Origin: LGRD01 sp031378125
GTDB lineage: Bacteria; Pseudomonadota; Gammaproteobacteria; Burkholderiales; Burkholderiaceae_C
Length of the DNA: 19,860 nt
NCBI GenBank assembly: GCA_031378125.1
Contig: JANNDW010000025.1
Span: forward strand, 1-19,860
Reading direction: 5' to 3'
Part shown: positions 1 through 6,164 of the stretch, one piece after another
Position numbering within the stretch: position 1 is the first letter of the stretch
How the letters are laid out: each line of letters starts with the position of its first letter
Notes under the pieces: generated by a model
What the model was told of the DNA's origin: nothing
Databases searched by the model: none
What the model saw: only the letters and a program-made list of their open reading frames with translations
Program-made: the position numbers and the translations under genes

Positions 1-255
1 GCCGGCATCATGGACGGCGACCTGCTGGCCGTGCAAAAAGCCAAAGACGCCAAGAACGGGCAAATCGTCGTGGCGCGGCTGGGCGACGAGGTCACGGTCA
101 AGCGCTTTCGCAAGACCAAGACCGGCATTGAACTGATTCCCGAGAACCCTGACTTCAAGACCATCGTCGTACCGCTCCCCGGCCAAGGCGGTGAGCTGGA
201 GTTCGAACTGGAAGGCTTGGCGGTGGGCCTGATCCGCAACCACATGCTGATGTGA
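1..255 (+). CDS. lexA: LexA repressor, C-terminal part (5' end outside window)
   Basis: This is the C-terminal end of the SOS repressor LexA, which binds SOS operators and cleaves itself when RecA is activated. The reading frame is open from base 1, so the DNA-binding domain and the catalytic serine lie upstream of the window. The visible segment is the peptidase S24 fold: the GIMDGDLLAV stretch, then DEVTVKR, whose lysine (codon 100-102) corresponds to the catalytic Lys of the Ser-Lys pair. It ends with the family-typical EGLAVGLIRN near the C-terminus. Alignment with E. coli LexA from memory is clear through the end of the protein. The next gene starts 17 bp after the stop and may be co-transcribed. 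Identity is secure; only the partial status limits the annotation. Confidence 0.95.
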   Translation, partial: AGIMDGDLLAVQKAKDAKNGQIVVARLGDEVTVKRFRKTKTGIELIPENPDFKTIVVPLPGQGGELEFELEGLAVGLIRNHMLM

Positions 256-272
256 CCAATGCGAGGTAAATC

Positions 273-578
273 ATGGCGTCGATCATCAAATCTCCCAAGG
301 CCGCCAGCGCCGCCGAATGCAAGGCGTTGGAGCAGCTGCCCAACATCGGCCCGGCGCTCGCCGCCGACCTGCGCCTGATCGGCATCACCGAGCCGAAAGA
401 TTTGCGCGGCAAGGATGCGTTTGTGCTCTACCAGAAGTTGTGCGCGGCCACCGGGCAGCGGCAGGACCCGTGTGTGCTCGACACCTTCATGGCCGCGACC
501 GACTTCATGCGCGGGGCGCCCGCCGCCCCGTGGTGGCAGTACACGCCGCAGAGAAAGGCGTTGTTCGGGCAGGTGTAG
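273..578 (+). CDS. Helix-hairpin-helix protein, Cdd1/pathogenicity-locus type
   Basis: A 101-residue protein with one helix-hairpin-helix motif near the N-terminus (about residues 20-40, containing LPNIGPALAADLR). This motif usually binds the DNA backbone without sequence specificity. The rest (CVLDTFMAATDFM and a Trp-Trp-containing tail) matches my memory of small proteins annotated 'helix-hairpin-helix domain-containing' or 'pathogenicity locus Cdd1'. No enzymatic motif is visible. The start is supported by GAGGT at 263-267, five bases before the ATG. It lies 17 bp behind lexA on the same strand, so it may belong to the lexA transcript and be SOS-controlled, but that is inference. It ends with two consecutive stops, TAG TAA. 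The molecular function is unknown. Confidence 0.8.
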   Translation: MASIIKSPKAASAAECKALEQLPNIGPALAADLRLIGITEPKDLRGKDAFVLYQKLCAATGQRQDPCVLDTFMAATDFMRGAPAAPWWQYTPQRKALFGQV

Positions 579-913
579 TAAGGACCGGGCTCGTCCAGGC
601 AGAGCTCGCCGGTGCTGGCGTCCGGCATGAGCCCCACGCGCGAGACATTGACCGTGAAGGTATCGCTGCCGACCGGCGTGCGCAGCTCGAACCATTTCGC
701 CACGGTTTGACACAGCGGAACGGCCGGTGCTCGGAACGCGCCATGTGGGCCTGGCCAACGTGCTGCGACCGCAAGCTGCATCGGTGCTTGCGCTGGCTGC
801 GATTTGGCCCGCTTTCCGACGGCTTTTCGGCCCATTGCCAGACAAACGCATTGAAACAATCGTCACCTGTCATGCCATTGTGGGCGGGCAAGGTCAAGCG
901 GAAAATTCACGCT
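579..913. other. 335-bp stretch without a confident gene
   Basis: No recognised gene or RNA sits between the helix-hairpin-helix gene and the next forward gene. On the reverse strand a frame beginning at a GTG at 703 and running left to 428 has very GC-rich third positions and a protein-like composition. It overlaps the 3' half of the helix-hairpin-helix gene and is treated as a finding, not a gene. A TTGAAA hexamer at 851-856 resembles a -35 element, but no good -10 follows at normal spacing. No T-tract terminator was seen after 578. Confidence 0.4.
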
Positions 914-1375
914 ATGTTCAAAAGACTGTTCAGTTCGTCGTTTTCAGCCGTGCTGCGCCACCCCGTCGACAGCGGCATTCAGGTGTGCCTTGCGCTGGCC
1001 CGCCAATCCAAAGCCCGGCCCGCCCAGGGGCTCGGCGACTCGACCGCCAGCAGCTTGCCACCCAGGCTCGGGGCGCTGCCGGGTCGCGAAAGCTTCGTCC
1101 CTGTGGATGGCGGCGAGCCGCTTGCCTTGGCTCAACGCGACTTCATCGAAGCGCTGAGCGACATCCGCACCCAGCAGGCCGGCGATCTGGTGCGCCGGAT
1201 TCGCCTGGCCCGCTCGTTGCGCGAGCTGTGGTTCTTGCGCAGCGAGGTGTTCAACCTCGTCGCCCATCACCGCGACCAAGGGGAAGCGAATCACCGCATG
1301 GCCGCGTTGGGCGCCTATTTTCCGCGCCAGGCGACCCGTTCATCTGCCGGCCGCTTGCGCGCGACCAGGGTATGA
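914..1375 (+). CDS. Hypothetical protein, first of two 'ELW..LR' tandem paralogues
   Basis: I do not recognise this 153-residue protein. Residues 1-70 are basic, Ser/Pro-rich and probably poorly ordered. Residues 70-136 look helical and contain SDI (82-84), a basic stretch (RRIRLAR), ELWFLR (104-109) and NHRM (126-129). The same motifs in the same order occur in the downstream gene, so the two appear to be diverged copies. Its TGA overlaps the next ATG (ATGA at 1372-1375), which implies translational coupling. There is no signal peptide or clear membrane span. The chosen ATG has only a weak purine stretch upstream (GCGGAAAA, 896-903), so the start is uncertain. An alternation of helices in residues 70-136 would suit a small helical-bundle or phasin-like protein, but this is a guess from composition. 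Confidence 0.6.
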   Translation: MFKRLFSSSFSAVLRHPVDSGIQVCLALARQSKARPAQGLGDSTASSLPPRLGALPGRESFVPVDGGEPLALAQRDFIEALSDIRTQQAGDLVRRIRLARSLRELWFLRSEVFNLVAHHRDQGEANHRMAALGAYFPRQATRSSAGRLRATRV

Positions 1376-1692
1376 ACCTCACGCAGTCCGAGCTGCCGCG
1401 CAAGCAGGTCGCACCGAACCTGGGCCCGCCTCAGGAATGGCTTGCGCGCATCGCGGACCGGCGCGCGTTCGTCGCGATGAAACAGTCCTACATGAACGCC
1501 GCGTCGGACATCGCCGGCTCTACCGCCAAACTGCTGCAGCACAAGGTGCGCAAAGCCAGTGAACCCTGGGAGTTGTGGAGCCTGCGCGCCGTGATACTGG
1601 CCTCGCTTGCGGTCGACCACGAGAGAACCCCCAGCCACCGAATGAAGCTCGAGCGCGAGTTCGACAGCATCTTCAGCAGCTCGGGGCAATAA
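1372..1692 (+). CDS. Hypothetical protein, second 'ELW..LR' tandem paralogue
   Basis: A 106-residue protein of unknown function, translationally coupled to the gene before it by a 4-nt ATGA overlap. Residues 39-101 align with residues 76-136 of the upstream product. Shared positions include SDI (45-47), ELW.LR (67-72) and SHRM (88-91), with about a one-residue indel between the last two motifs. The N-terminal 35 residues (with PQEWLARIADR) are unrelated to the partner's N-terminus. The predicted structure is mostly helical, with no signal peptide and no cysteine. It converges with the DUF1993 gene 87 bp downstream. The overlap, shared motif order and GC-rich third positions support a real gene; the function cannot be read from the sequence. 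Confidence 0.65.
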   Translation: MNLTQSELPRKQVAPNLGPPQEWLARIADRRAFVAMKQSYMNAASDIAGSTAKLLQHKVRKASEPWELWSLRAVILASLAVDHERTPSHRMKLEREFDSIFSSSGQ

Positions 1693-1708
1693 GTTCGGGG
1701 CCCTGTGC

Positions 1709-1725
1709 CCGGGAAATGAGCCCGG
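1709..1725 (+). terminator. Possible weak hairpin after the tandem small genes
   Basis: CCGGG (1709-1713) and CCCGG (1721-1725) can pair around a 7-base loop, 17 bases after the stop at 1692, in the convergent gap. There is no T-run, so an intrinsic terminator is doubtful. Confidence 0.2.
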
Positions 1726-1761
1726 ACCAAGGCGTTGGCCACCGGGCGCGCCGCGTCGAAC

Positions 1762-1783
1762 CGCCCGCCTATCGCCCGCCTAT
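1762..1783. repeat. Two tandem copies of an 11-bp unit
   Basis: CGCCCGCCTAT occurs at 1762-1772 and again immediately at 1773-1783. The second copy contains the stop codon of the reverse-strand DUF1993 gene (CTA at 1780-1782, TAG when read on the reverse strand). It looks like a slippage duplication at the 3' end of that gene. Confidence 0.8.
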
Positions 1784-2289
1784 TGCAACGCGCCGAGAAA
1801 GTCCCCCTTGCCCAGCTCGACACCGTTGTAGCGCAGCAGCGCGTACGCGGCGGTCACGTGGAAGTAGAAGTTGGGCAGAACAAAGTGCTTCAGATAAAAC
1901 TCGCCTTTGAGCGTGATCGAACCGTCACGCCGGGGCACTACGATGTCCTTGGCCTCGGTCCCGTCGATCTGAGCCGACGTACCGGACTGCACAAAGGCCA
2001 TCGTCTTGCGGATGCGCTCGCGCAGCTCGGACAAGCTCGTCTCGTTGTCCTCGAACTTCGGTGACTCGATGCCGGCCAGCCGTGCGACGCCGAACTTGGC
2101 GGCATCGCAGGCGATCTGGATTTGTTTGCTGAAGGGAAGCATGTCGGGGGCCAGGCGCGAACCGAGGTACACGCCGGTATCGAACTTTTTGGCCTGCGCA
2201 TGGGCCTCGGCCTTGTCGAGCCAGGCACCGAGGTTGCCGAGCATGCGAACGAACACCGGAACGCTGGCTGAGTGCATGGTGATGGACAT
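1780..2289 (-). CDS. DUF1993 (DinB-like four-helix) protein
   Basis: A 169-residue protein of the DUF1993 family, which belongs to the DinB/YfiT-like helical superfamily. Family-typical segments are the N-terminal MSITMHSASVPVF, LGNLGAWLDKA (about 19-29), LAPDMLPFSKQI (about 46-57) and LPNFYFHVTAAYALLRYNGV near the C-terminus, followed by a G-DFLGAL tail. The activity of the family is not established. The start at 2289 is decided by AAGGAG (2295-2300 read on the reverse strand) five bases upstream. A longer upstream reading would lack a ribosome site. TAGCAT (2319-2324, reverse) could be a -10 for a short leader, but no convincing -35 sits at proper spacing. The gene is divergent from the dehydrogenase cluster at 2383. 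Confidence 0.85.
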   Translation of the reverse strand: MSITMHSASVPVFVRMLGNLGAWLDKAEAHAQAKKFDTGVYLGSRLAPDMLPFSKQIQIACDAAKFGVARLAGIESPKFEDNETSLSELRERIRKTMAFVQSGTSAQIDGTEAKDIVVPRRDGSITLKGEFYLKHFVLPNFYFHVTAAYALLRYNGVELGKGDFLGALQ

Positions 2290-2382
2290 CACTTCTCCTT
2301 GCATGAAACGAGGCGCCGATGCTACAGGCAGCGCCGCGCGAGTGCACAATGGCGACCGAATTCACAGTCGCCGCCACACCCC

Positions 2383-3390
2383 GTGAACATCATCATCCTC
2401 GACGACTACCAAGACGCCGTCCGCAAGCTCAAATGCGCTTCGTTGCTGGAGGCCCTGAATGCCAAGGTCTTCACCAACAACGTCAAAGGCATCGGCCAGC
2501 TGGCGATTCGTTTGCGCGACGCCGACGTGCTGGTGTTGATTCGCGACCGGACCCAGTTTCCGCGCCAGTTGCTGGAGAAGCTGCCCAAGCTCAAGCTCAT
2601 CGCGCAAACGGGCAAGGTCGGTGCGCACATCGACCTGGTCACCTGCACGCGGCTGGGCATCGCAGTGGCCGAGGGCGAAGGCTCGCCCTTTGCCACCGCC
2701 GAACTGACCTGGGCGCTGGTGATGGCCGCCATGCGCCGATTGCCGCAATACATCGGCAACCTCAAACACGGCGTGTGGCAGCAATCGGGCTTGAAGTCTG
2801 CATCGATGCCATTGAACTTCGGCCTCGGGCTGGCGCTGAGAGGCAGGACCTTGGGTATTTGGGGCTACGGCAAGATCGGCCAGATCGTTGCCGGCTACGG
2901 CCACGCCTTCGGCATGCATGTGACGGTGTGGGGCAGCGAGGCGTCGCGCGCCAAAGCGCAGCAAGACGGCTTCGTGCCCGCGCCCAGCGCCGAGGCATTC
3001 TTCGAGGCCTGCGACGTGGTGTCGCTGCACCTTCGGCTGAACGAAACCACGCGCGGGGCGGTCAAGCTGGACGCGCTGTCGCTCATGAAGCCGACCGCCC
3101 TGATCGTGAACACCTCGCGCGCCGAGATCATCGAAGACGGCGCGCTGGTCTCCGCGCTCAATCGCGGCCGGCCCGGCATGGCGGCGGTGGACGTGTTCGA
3201 GATCGAACCCGTGCTTCAGGGACATCCGCTGCTGCGCCTGGAAAACGCCATCTGCACGCCGCACATCGGCTATGTGGAACAAGATGGCTATGAGGCGTAC
3301 TTCAGGGCCGCGTTCGAGAACGTCGTGAACTTCATCAAGAGCAACCCGACCCACATCGTCAACCCCGAGGCGCTGCGCGTCATTCGGTGA
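2383..3390 (+). CDS. D-2-hydroxyacid dehydrogenase family protein
   Basis: A 335-residue NAD(P)-dependent oxidoreductase of the D-isomer-specific 2-hydroxyacid dehydrogenase family (the fold of phosphoglycerate and glycerate dehydrogenases). Visible features: N-terminal IIILDDYQDAV; the nucleotide-binding glycine motif GYGKIG at 161-166; Arg246 in NTSRAEII; Glu275 in DVFEIEP; and the catalytic His294 in TPHIGYV. The Arg-Glu-His trio is complete, so the enzyme should be active. The substrate cannot be told from sequence. The GTG start is chosen because family members begin at this point. No Shine-Dalgarno sequence precedes it. The stop overlaps the start of the first ChrA half (GTGA, 3387-3390), so the two are probably translated together. 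Confidence 0.88.
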   Translation: MNIIILDDYQDAVRKLKCASLLEALNAKVFTNNVKGIGQLAIRLRDADVLVLIRDRTQFPRQLLEKLPKLKLIAQTGKVGAHIDLVTCTRLGIAVAEGEGSPFATAELTWALVMAAMRRLPQYIGNLKHGVWQQSGLKSASMPLNFGLGLALRGRTLGIWGYGKIGQIVAGYGHAFGMHVTVWGSEASRAKAQQDGFVPAPSAEAFFEACDVVSLHLRLNETTRGAVKLDALSLMKPTALIVNTSRAEIIEDGALVSALNRGRPGMAAVDVFEIEPVLQGHPLLRLENAICTPHIGYVEQDGYEAYFRAAFENVVNFIKSNPTHIVNPEALRVIR

Positions 3391-3968
3391 GCGATGCGCT
3401 GAACCCTGCGCCGTGCACGGCACGTCCGGGCTCCGTCGCCGAGTTGTTCTTCGCCTTCAATCGCCTTGCATTGCAAGGCTTCGGCGGTGTGCTGGCCGTG
3501 GCCCAACGCGAGCTGGTCGAACGCAGGCGTTGGCTGGACCGGGAGCAGTTCCTCGAGCTGGTCTCGGCTGCCCAGGTGCTGCCCGGGCCCAACGTGGTCA
3601 ATCTGGCGCTGATGCTGGGCGACCGCTACTTCGGCCTGCGCGGCGCCTTCGTCGCGCTGGCGGGCATGCTCGCCTTGCCGCTGGTGATCGTGCTGGTGCT
3701 GGCCACCCTCTATGCGCAGTACGCTCAGTGGCCCGTGGTGAGCGGCGCGCTCCGAGGCATGGGCGCGGTGGCAGCGGGCTTGATCATCGCCACCGCAGTC
3801 AAGCTGCTGGCCGCACTGAAGGCCAACCCGATGGGTCCAGGGCTGTGCAGCGCCCTCGTGCTGGCCACACTGCTGGCGGTGGCCTGGCTGCGCTGGCCTC
3901 TGGTGTGGGTGATCGGCAGCCTGGGGCCACTGGCCATCGCAATCGCATGGCGAAAGTTGACACCATGA
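3387..3968 (+). CDS. ChrA-type transporter, N-terminal-half homologue
   Basis: A 193-residue membrane protein equal to one domain of the chromate ion transporter (CHR) superfamily. Long CHR proteins have two such domains. Here they are separate genes, as in short-chain CHR pairs. Conserved features seen are QGFGG (30-34), the RRWLD segment followed by Gln (about 48-54), and PGPN (66-69), then several hydrophobic spans (about 86-112, 120-145, 155-189). The GTG start lies inside the stop of the dehydrogenase gene. The TGA overlaps the next start (ATGA, 3965-3968). Family members are known or proposed to export chromate with sulfate-like recognition. Whether this pair moves chromate or another anion is open, since no other chromate gene (for example chrB) is present in the window. 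Confidence 0.88.
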   Translation: MSDALNPAPCTARPGSVAELFFAFNRLALQGFGGVLAVAQRELVERRRWLDREQFLELVSAAQVLPGPNVVNLALMLGDRYFGLRGAFVALAGMLALPLVIVLVLATLYAQYAQWPVVSGALRGMGAVAAGLIIATAVKLLAALKANPMGPGLCSALVLATLLAVAWLRWPLVWVIGSLGPLAIAIAWRKLTP

Positions 3969-4513
3969 ATGCGCTCAGCTTCGACGAGCTGTTGGGACTG
4001 TTTGGCCACTTCCTGGTGCTGAGCTTGCTGTCGGTGGGCGGAGCCATCGCCACGGCGCCCGACATGCACCGCTATGTGGTGCTGCAGCAGCACTGGATCA
4101 GCGACACGCAGTTCAATGCATCGGTGGCGATCGCGCAGGCCGCGCCCGGGCCCAACGTGTTGTTCGTCGCGGTGATCGGCTGGAACGTCGCCGGCGCGCT
4201 GGGCGCGCTGGCCACGATGACAGGCATCCTGTTGCCTTCCACCGTGCTGTCGTTGTGGGCCGGGCGGTGGGGCGCTCAGCGGCGCGACACCCGCGGCGTT
4301 CGTGCCTTCACCAGCGGCCTGGCGCCGATGACGATCGGCTTGCTGCTGGCCACCGGCTGGGTGCTGGCCGAGCCGTTCGTGCGGGCGCCGGAACACCGCC
4401 TCGGCGCGTTGGTGCTGATCGGCGCCAGCGTGCTGATGATGCTTCGCACGCGCATCAGCCCGATGTGGCTGGTCGGCCTGGGCGCGCTGGCCGGCGCGAT
4501 GGGTTGGGTCTGA
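3965..4513 (+). CDS. ChrA-type transporter, C-terminal-half homologue
   Basis: A 182-residue membrane protein, the partner of the preceding CHR-domain protein. It carries SVGGAIA (23-29), HWISDTQF (43-50) and PGPN (61-64), the second copy of the CHR signature, then hydrophobic spans at about 64-100, 115-137 and 146-182. The two halves probably assemble as a heterodimer with antiparallel or dual arrangement, as shown for other short-chain CHR pairs; here this is inference. The ATG start overlaps the stop of the first half, and the three-gene run from 2383 is therefore one tightly coupled unit. It ends 140 bp before the convergent upp gene. Confidence 0.88.
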   Translation: MNALSFDELLGLFGHFLVLSLLSVGGAIATAPDMHRYVVLQQHWISDTQFNASVAIAQAAPGPNVLFVAVIGWNVAGALGALATMTGILLPSTVLSLWAGRWGAQRRDTRGVRAFTSGLAPMTIGLLLATGWVLAEPFVRAPEHRLGALVLIGASVLMMLRTRISPMWLVGLGALAGAMGWV

Positions 4514-4516
4514 ACG

Positions 4517-4537
4517 GGCGCCTCGCGGGTTGGCGCC
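4517..4537. terminator. Possible hairpin in the chrA/upp convergent gap
   Basis: GGCGCC at 4517-4522 and again at 4532-4537 can form a 6-bp stem with a 9-base loop, four bases after the chrA-half stop. No T-tract follows, so at best it is a weak or Rho-assisted termination site. Otherwise 4514-4653 holds nothing recognisable. Confidence 0.25.
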
Positions 4538-4653
4538 GCGTTCGGTGACCGGCCGACTACAAGAAGACAGCGTGACTCGATACACGCGGCAGGCTGCGGT
4601 TCGTGCACGCGCGGCGGCTCGCCCGACATCCCGTGCGCCGCGAAACCCCGTCC

Positions 4654-5280
4654 CTACTTGGTGCCGAAAATCTTGTCGCCCGCGTCACCCAGCCCGGGAA
4701 TGATGTAGCCCACTTCGTTGAGATGGCTGTCCACCGCCGCCGTCCAGCAGCGCACGTCAGGGTGGGCTTTGTTCAGCGCGGCGATGCCCTCGGGCGCGGC
4801 CACCAGCACCAGCGCGCGAATGTCCTTGCAACCACGGCTTTTCAACAGGTCGACGGTGGCGATCATCGAGCCGGCGGTGGCCAGCATCGGGTCGATGATC
4901 AAAGCGGTACGCTCGCTCAGGTGCCCGACGAACTTTTCGAAGTAGTTCTCGGGCTGCAAGGTTTCGTGGTTGCGGCTCAAGCCCACCACGCTGACCTTGG
5001 CGCTGGGGATCATGTCCAGCACACCGTCCAGCATGCCCAGGCCGGCGCGCAGGATGGGCACGACGGTGACCTTGCGGCCGCTGATCTGGTCCACCTCGAC
5101 CGGGCCGCTCCAGCATTTCACCGTCGTTTTTTCGAGCGGGAAGTCGGCGGTCGCCTCGTAGGCGAGCAGGCGTGCAAGTTCATTGGTCAACTCGCGAAAC
5201 TTCTTGGTCGAGATATCGTCCTCGCGCAGCAGGCCAACCTTGTGTTTGACGAGCGGGTGCTTGACGTCGATCACGGGCAT
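4654..5280 (-). CDS. upp: Uracil phosphoribosyltransferase
   Basis: A cytoplasmic enzyme that makes UMP from uracil and PRPP (pyrimidine salvage). At 208 residues it has the same length as E. coli Upp and aligns end to end from memory: KHPLVKHK near the start, ITVVPILRAGLGM-type segment around residue 75, PRPP-binding loop DPMLATAGS at 130-138, VAAPEGIAAL, and the C-terminal YIIPGLGDAGDKIFGTK. The loop reads ATAGS where E. coli has ATGGS. A GAGGAG ribosome site (5290-5295, reverse) lies nine bases upstream and overlaps the stop codon of rlmB. Only 13 bp separate the two genes, so translation is probably coupled and rlmB-upp form an operon. Confidence 0.97.
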   Translation of the reverse strand: MPVIDVKHPLVKHKVGLLREDDISTKKFRELTNELARLLAYEATADFPLEKTTVKCWSGPVEVDQISGRKVTVVPILRAGLGMLDGVLDMIPSAKVSVVGLSRNHETLQPENYFEKFVGHLSERTALIIDPMLATAGSMIATVDLLKSRGCKDIRALVLVAAPEGIAALNKAHPDVRCWTAAVDSHLNEVGYIIPGLGDAGDKIFGTK

Positions 5281-5289
5281 GGTGTCTGT

Positions 5290-5296
5290 CTCCTCA
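5290..5296 (-). promoter_or_regulatory. upp ribosome site overlapping the rlmB stop
   Basis: Read on the reverse strand, the rlmB stop TGA (5294-5296) is part of TGAGGAG. Its GAGGAG is the upp Shine-Dalgarno, nine bases from the ATG. Ribosomes ending on rlmB can therefore open or feed the upp start. Confidence 0.7.
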
Positions 5297-6052
5297 AGAG
5301 GGGGTGCGCGGGTCGGCGCGTTGGATGCGTTGACGCACCGCTTCGTACAGGCACACGCCGCTGGCCACGGACACGTTCAGGCTCTCCACCGCGCCGTGCA
5401 TGGGCAGCCGCACCAACTGGTCACAGGTTTTGCGGGTCAGTTGCCGCAGGCCGCTGCCCTCGGCGCCCAGCACCAGCGCCAGCGGGCCGCGCAAGTCCAG
5501 ATCGTAGAGCGACTGGGTTGCATCGTCGCTGGTGCCGACGATCCGGATGTTGCGCTCCTTTAGCTCATTCAAGCTTCGCGCCAGATTGGTGACCATGAAA
5601 TACGGCACCGTGTCGGCCGCGCCGCTGGCCACCTTGGCCACCGTGGCGTTCACGCCGACCGCGTGGTCCTTCGGCGCGATCACCGCATGCGCGCCCGCCC
5701 CATCGGCAACCCGCAGGCAGGCGCCCAGGTTGTGCGGGTCGGTAATGCCGTCCAGCACCAGCAACAGCGGATCGCCGTCGACCGCGTCCAGCGTGTCGTC
5801 CAGCGAATGGCTCAGCGCGATGGCTTCAACCCGCGCCACCACACCCTGGTGGCGGTGCGTGCCGCACATCTTTTGCAGGCGATCGTCGTCGCTGTCGATC
5901 AGCCGCGCGCCGGCGTCCCGGGCCCGCAGGGCGAACTGGCGCATGCGCTGGTCGCGCCGGGTAGCGTCGACATGAATTTCGAGAACGGATTTCGGCGAAG
6001 CCTTCAATCGCACCGCCACTGCATGAAAGCCGAACAAAATCCTGGTGCTCAT
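5294..6052 (-). CDS. rlmB: 23S rRNA (guanosine-2'-O)-methyltransferase RlmB
   Basis: A SpoU/TrmH-family (SPOUT) methyltransferase that uses S-adenosylmethionine to methylate the ribose of a guanosine in 23S rRNA (G2251 in E. coli). The 252 residues comprise an N-terminal substrate-binding domain (about 1-80, with FGFHAV and the GTHRHQGVVA segment) and a knotted catalytic domain with the three family motifs: DPHNLGACLR (about 105-114), LGAEGSGLR (195-203) and SLNVSVASG (224-232). The ATG at 6052 is chosen because RlmB proteins begin MS..-I-GFHAV; upstream in-frame sequence has no homology. A GGAG lies about 9-10 bases upstream. It is followed 13 bp later by upp. Confusion with other SpoU members such as TrmH is unlikely given the full domain layout. 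Confidence 0.95.
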   Translation of the reverse strand: MSTRILFGFHAVAVRLKASPKSVLEIHVDATRRDQRMRQFALRARDAGARLIDSDDDRLQKMCGTHRHQGVVARVEAIALSHSLDDTLDAVDGDPLLLVLDGITDPHNLGACLRVADGAGAHAVIAPKDHAVGVNATVAKVASGAADTVPYFMVTNLARSLNELKERNIRIVGTSDDATQSLYDLDLRGPLALVLGAEGSGLRQLTRKTCDQLVRLPMHGAVESLNVSVASGVCLYEAVRQRIQRADPRTPS

Positions 6053-6141
6053 CAGGCAAGCTCCGTGCTTCGCACTGCGGTATTCACCTTGGGACGGCCT
6101 GGCGAGTTCATGTGCCGATGGTAGCGGCACGTTGCTTGCAC

Positions 6142-6156
6142 GCGCCCTGTTGGCGC
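6142..6156 (-). terminator. Possible hairpin after the Ala/Pro-rich gene
   Basis: On the reverse strand GCGCC-AACAG-GGCGC forms a short GC stem nine bases after the stop at 6165. There is no U-tract. It may mark the end of the Ala/Pro-rich transcript or simply be GC-rich chance. Confidence 0.3.
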
Positions 6157-6164
6157 CGTGAGCG

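Noticed and set aside
727..913. Forward frame starting at GTG 727 with a hydrophobic stretch (possible small membrane protein)
   Set aside because: Third positions are mixed, there is no ribosome site, and the frame later runs in a wrong phase through the gene at 914, so it is not supported.
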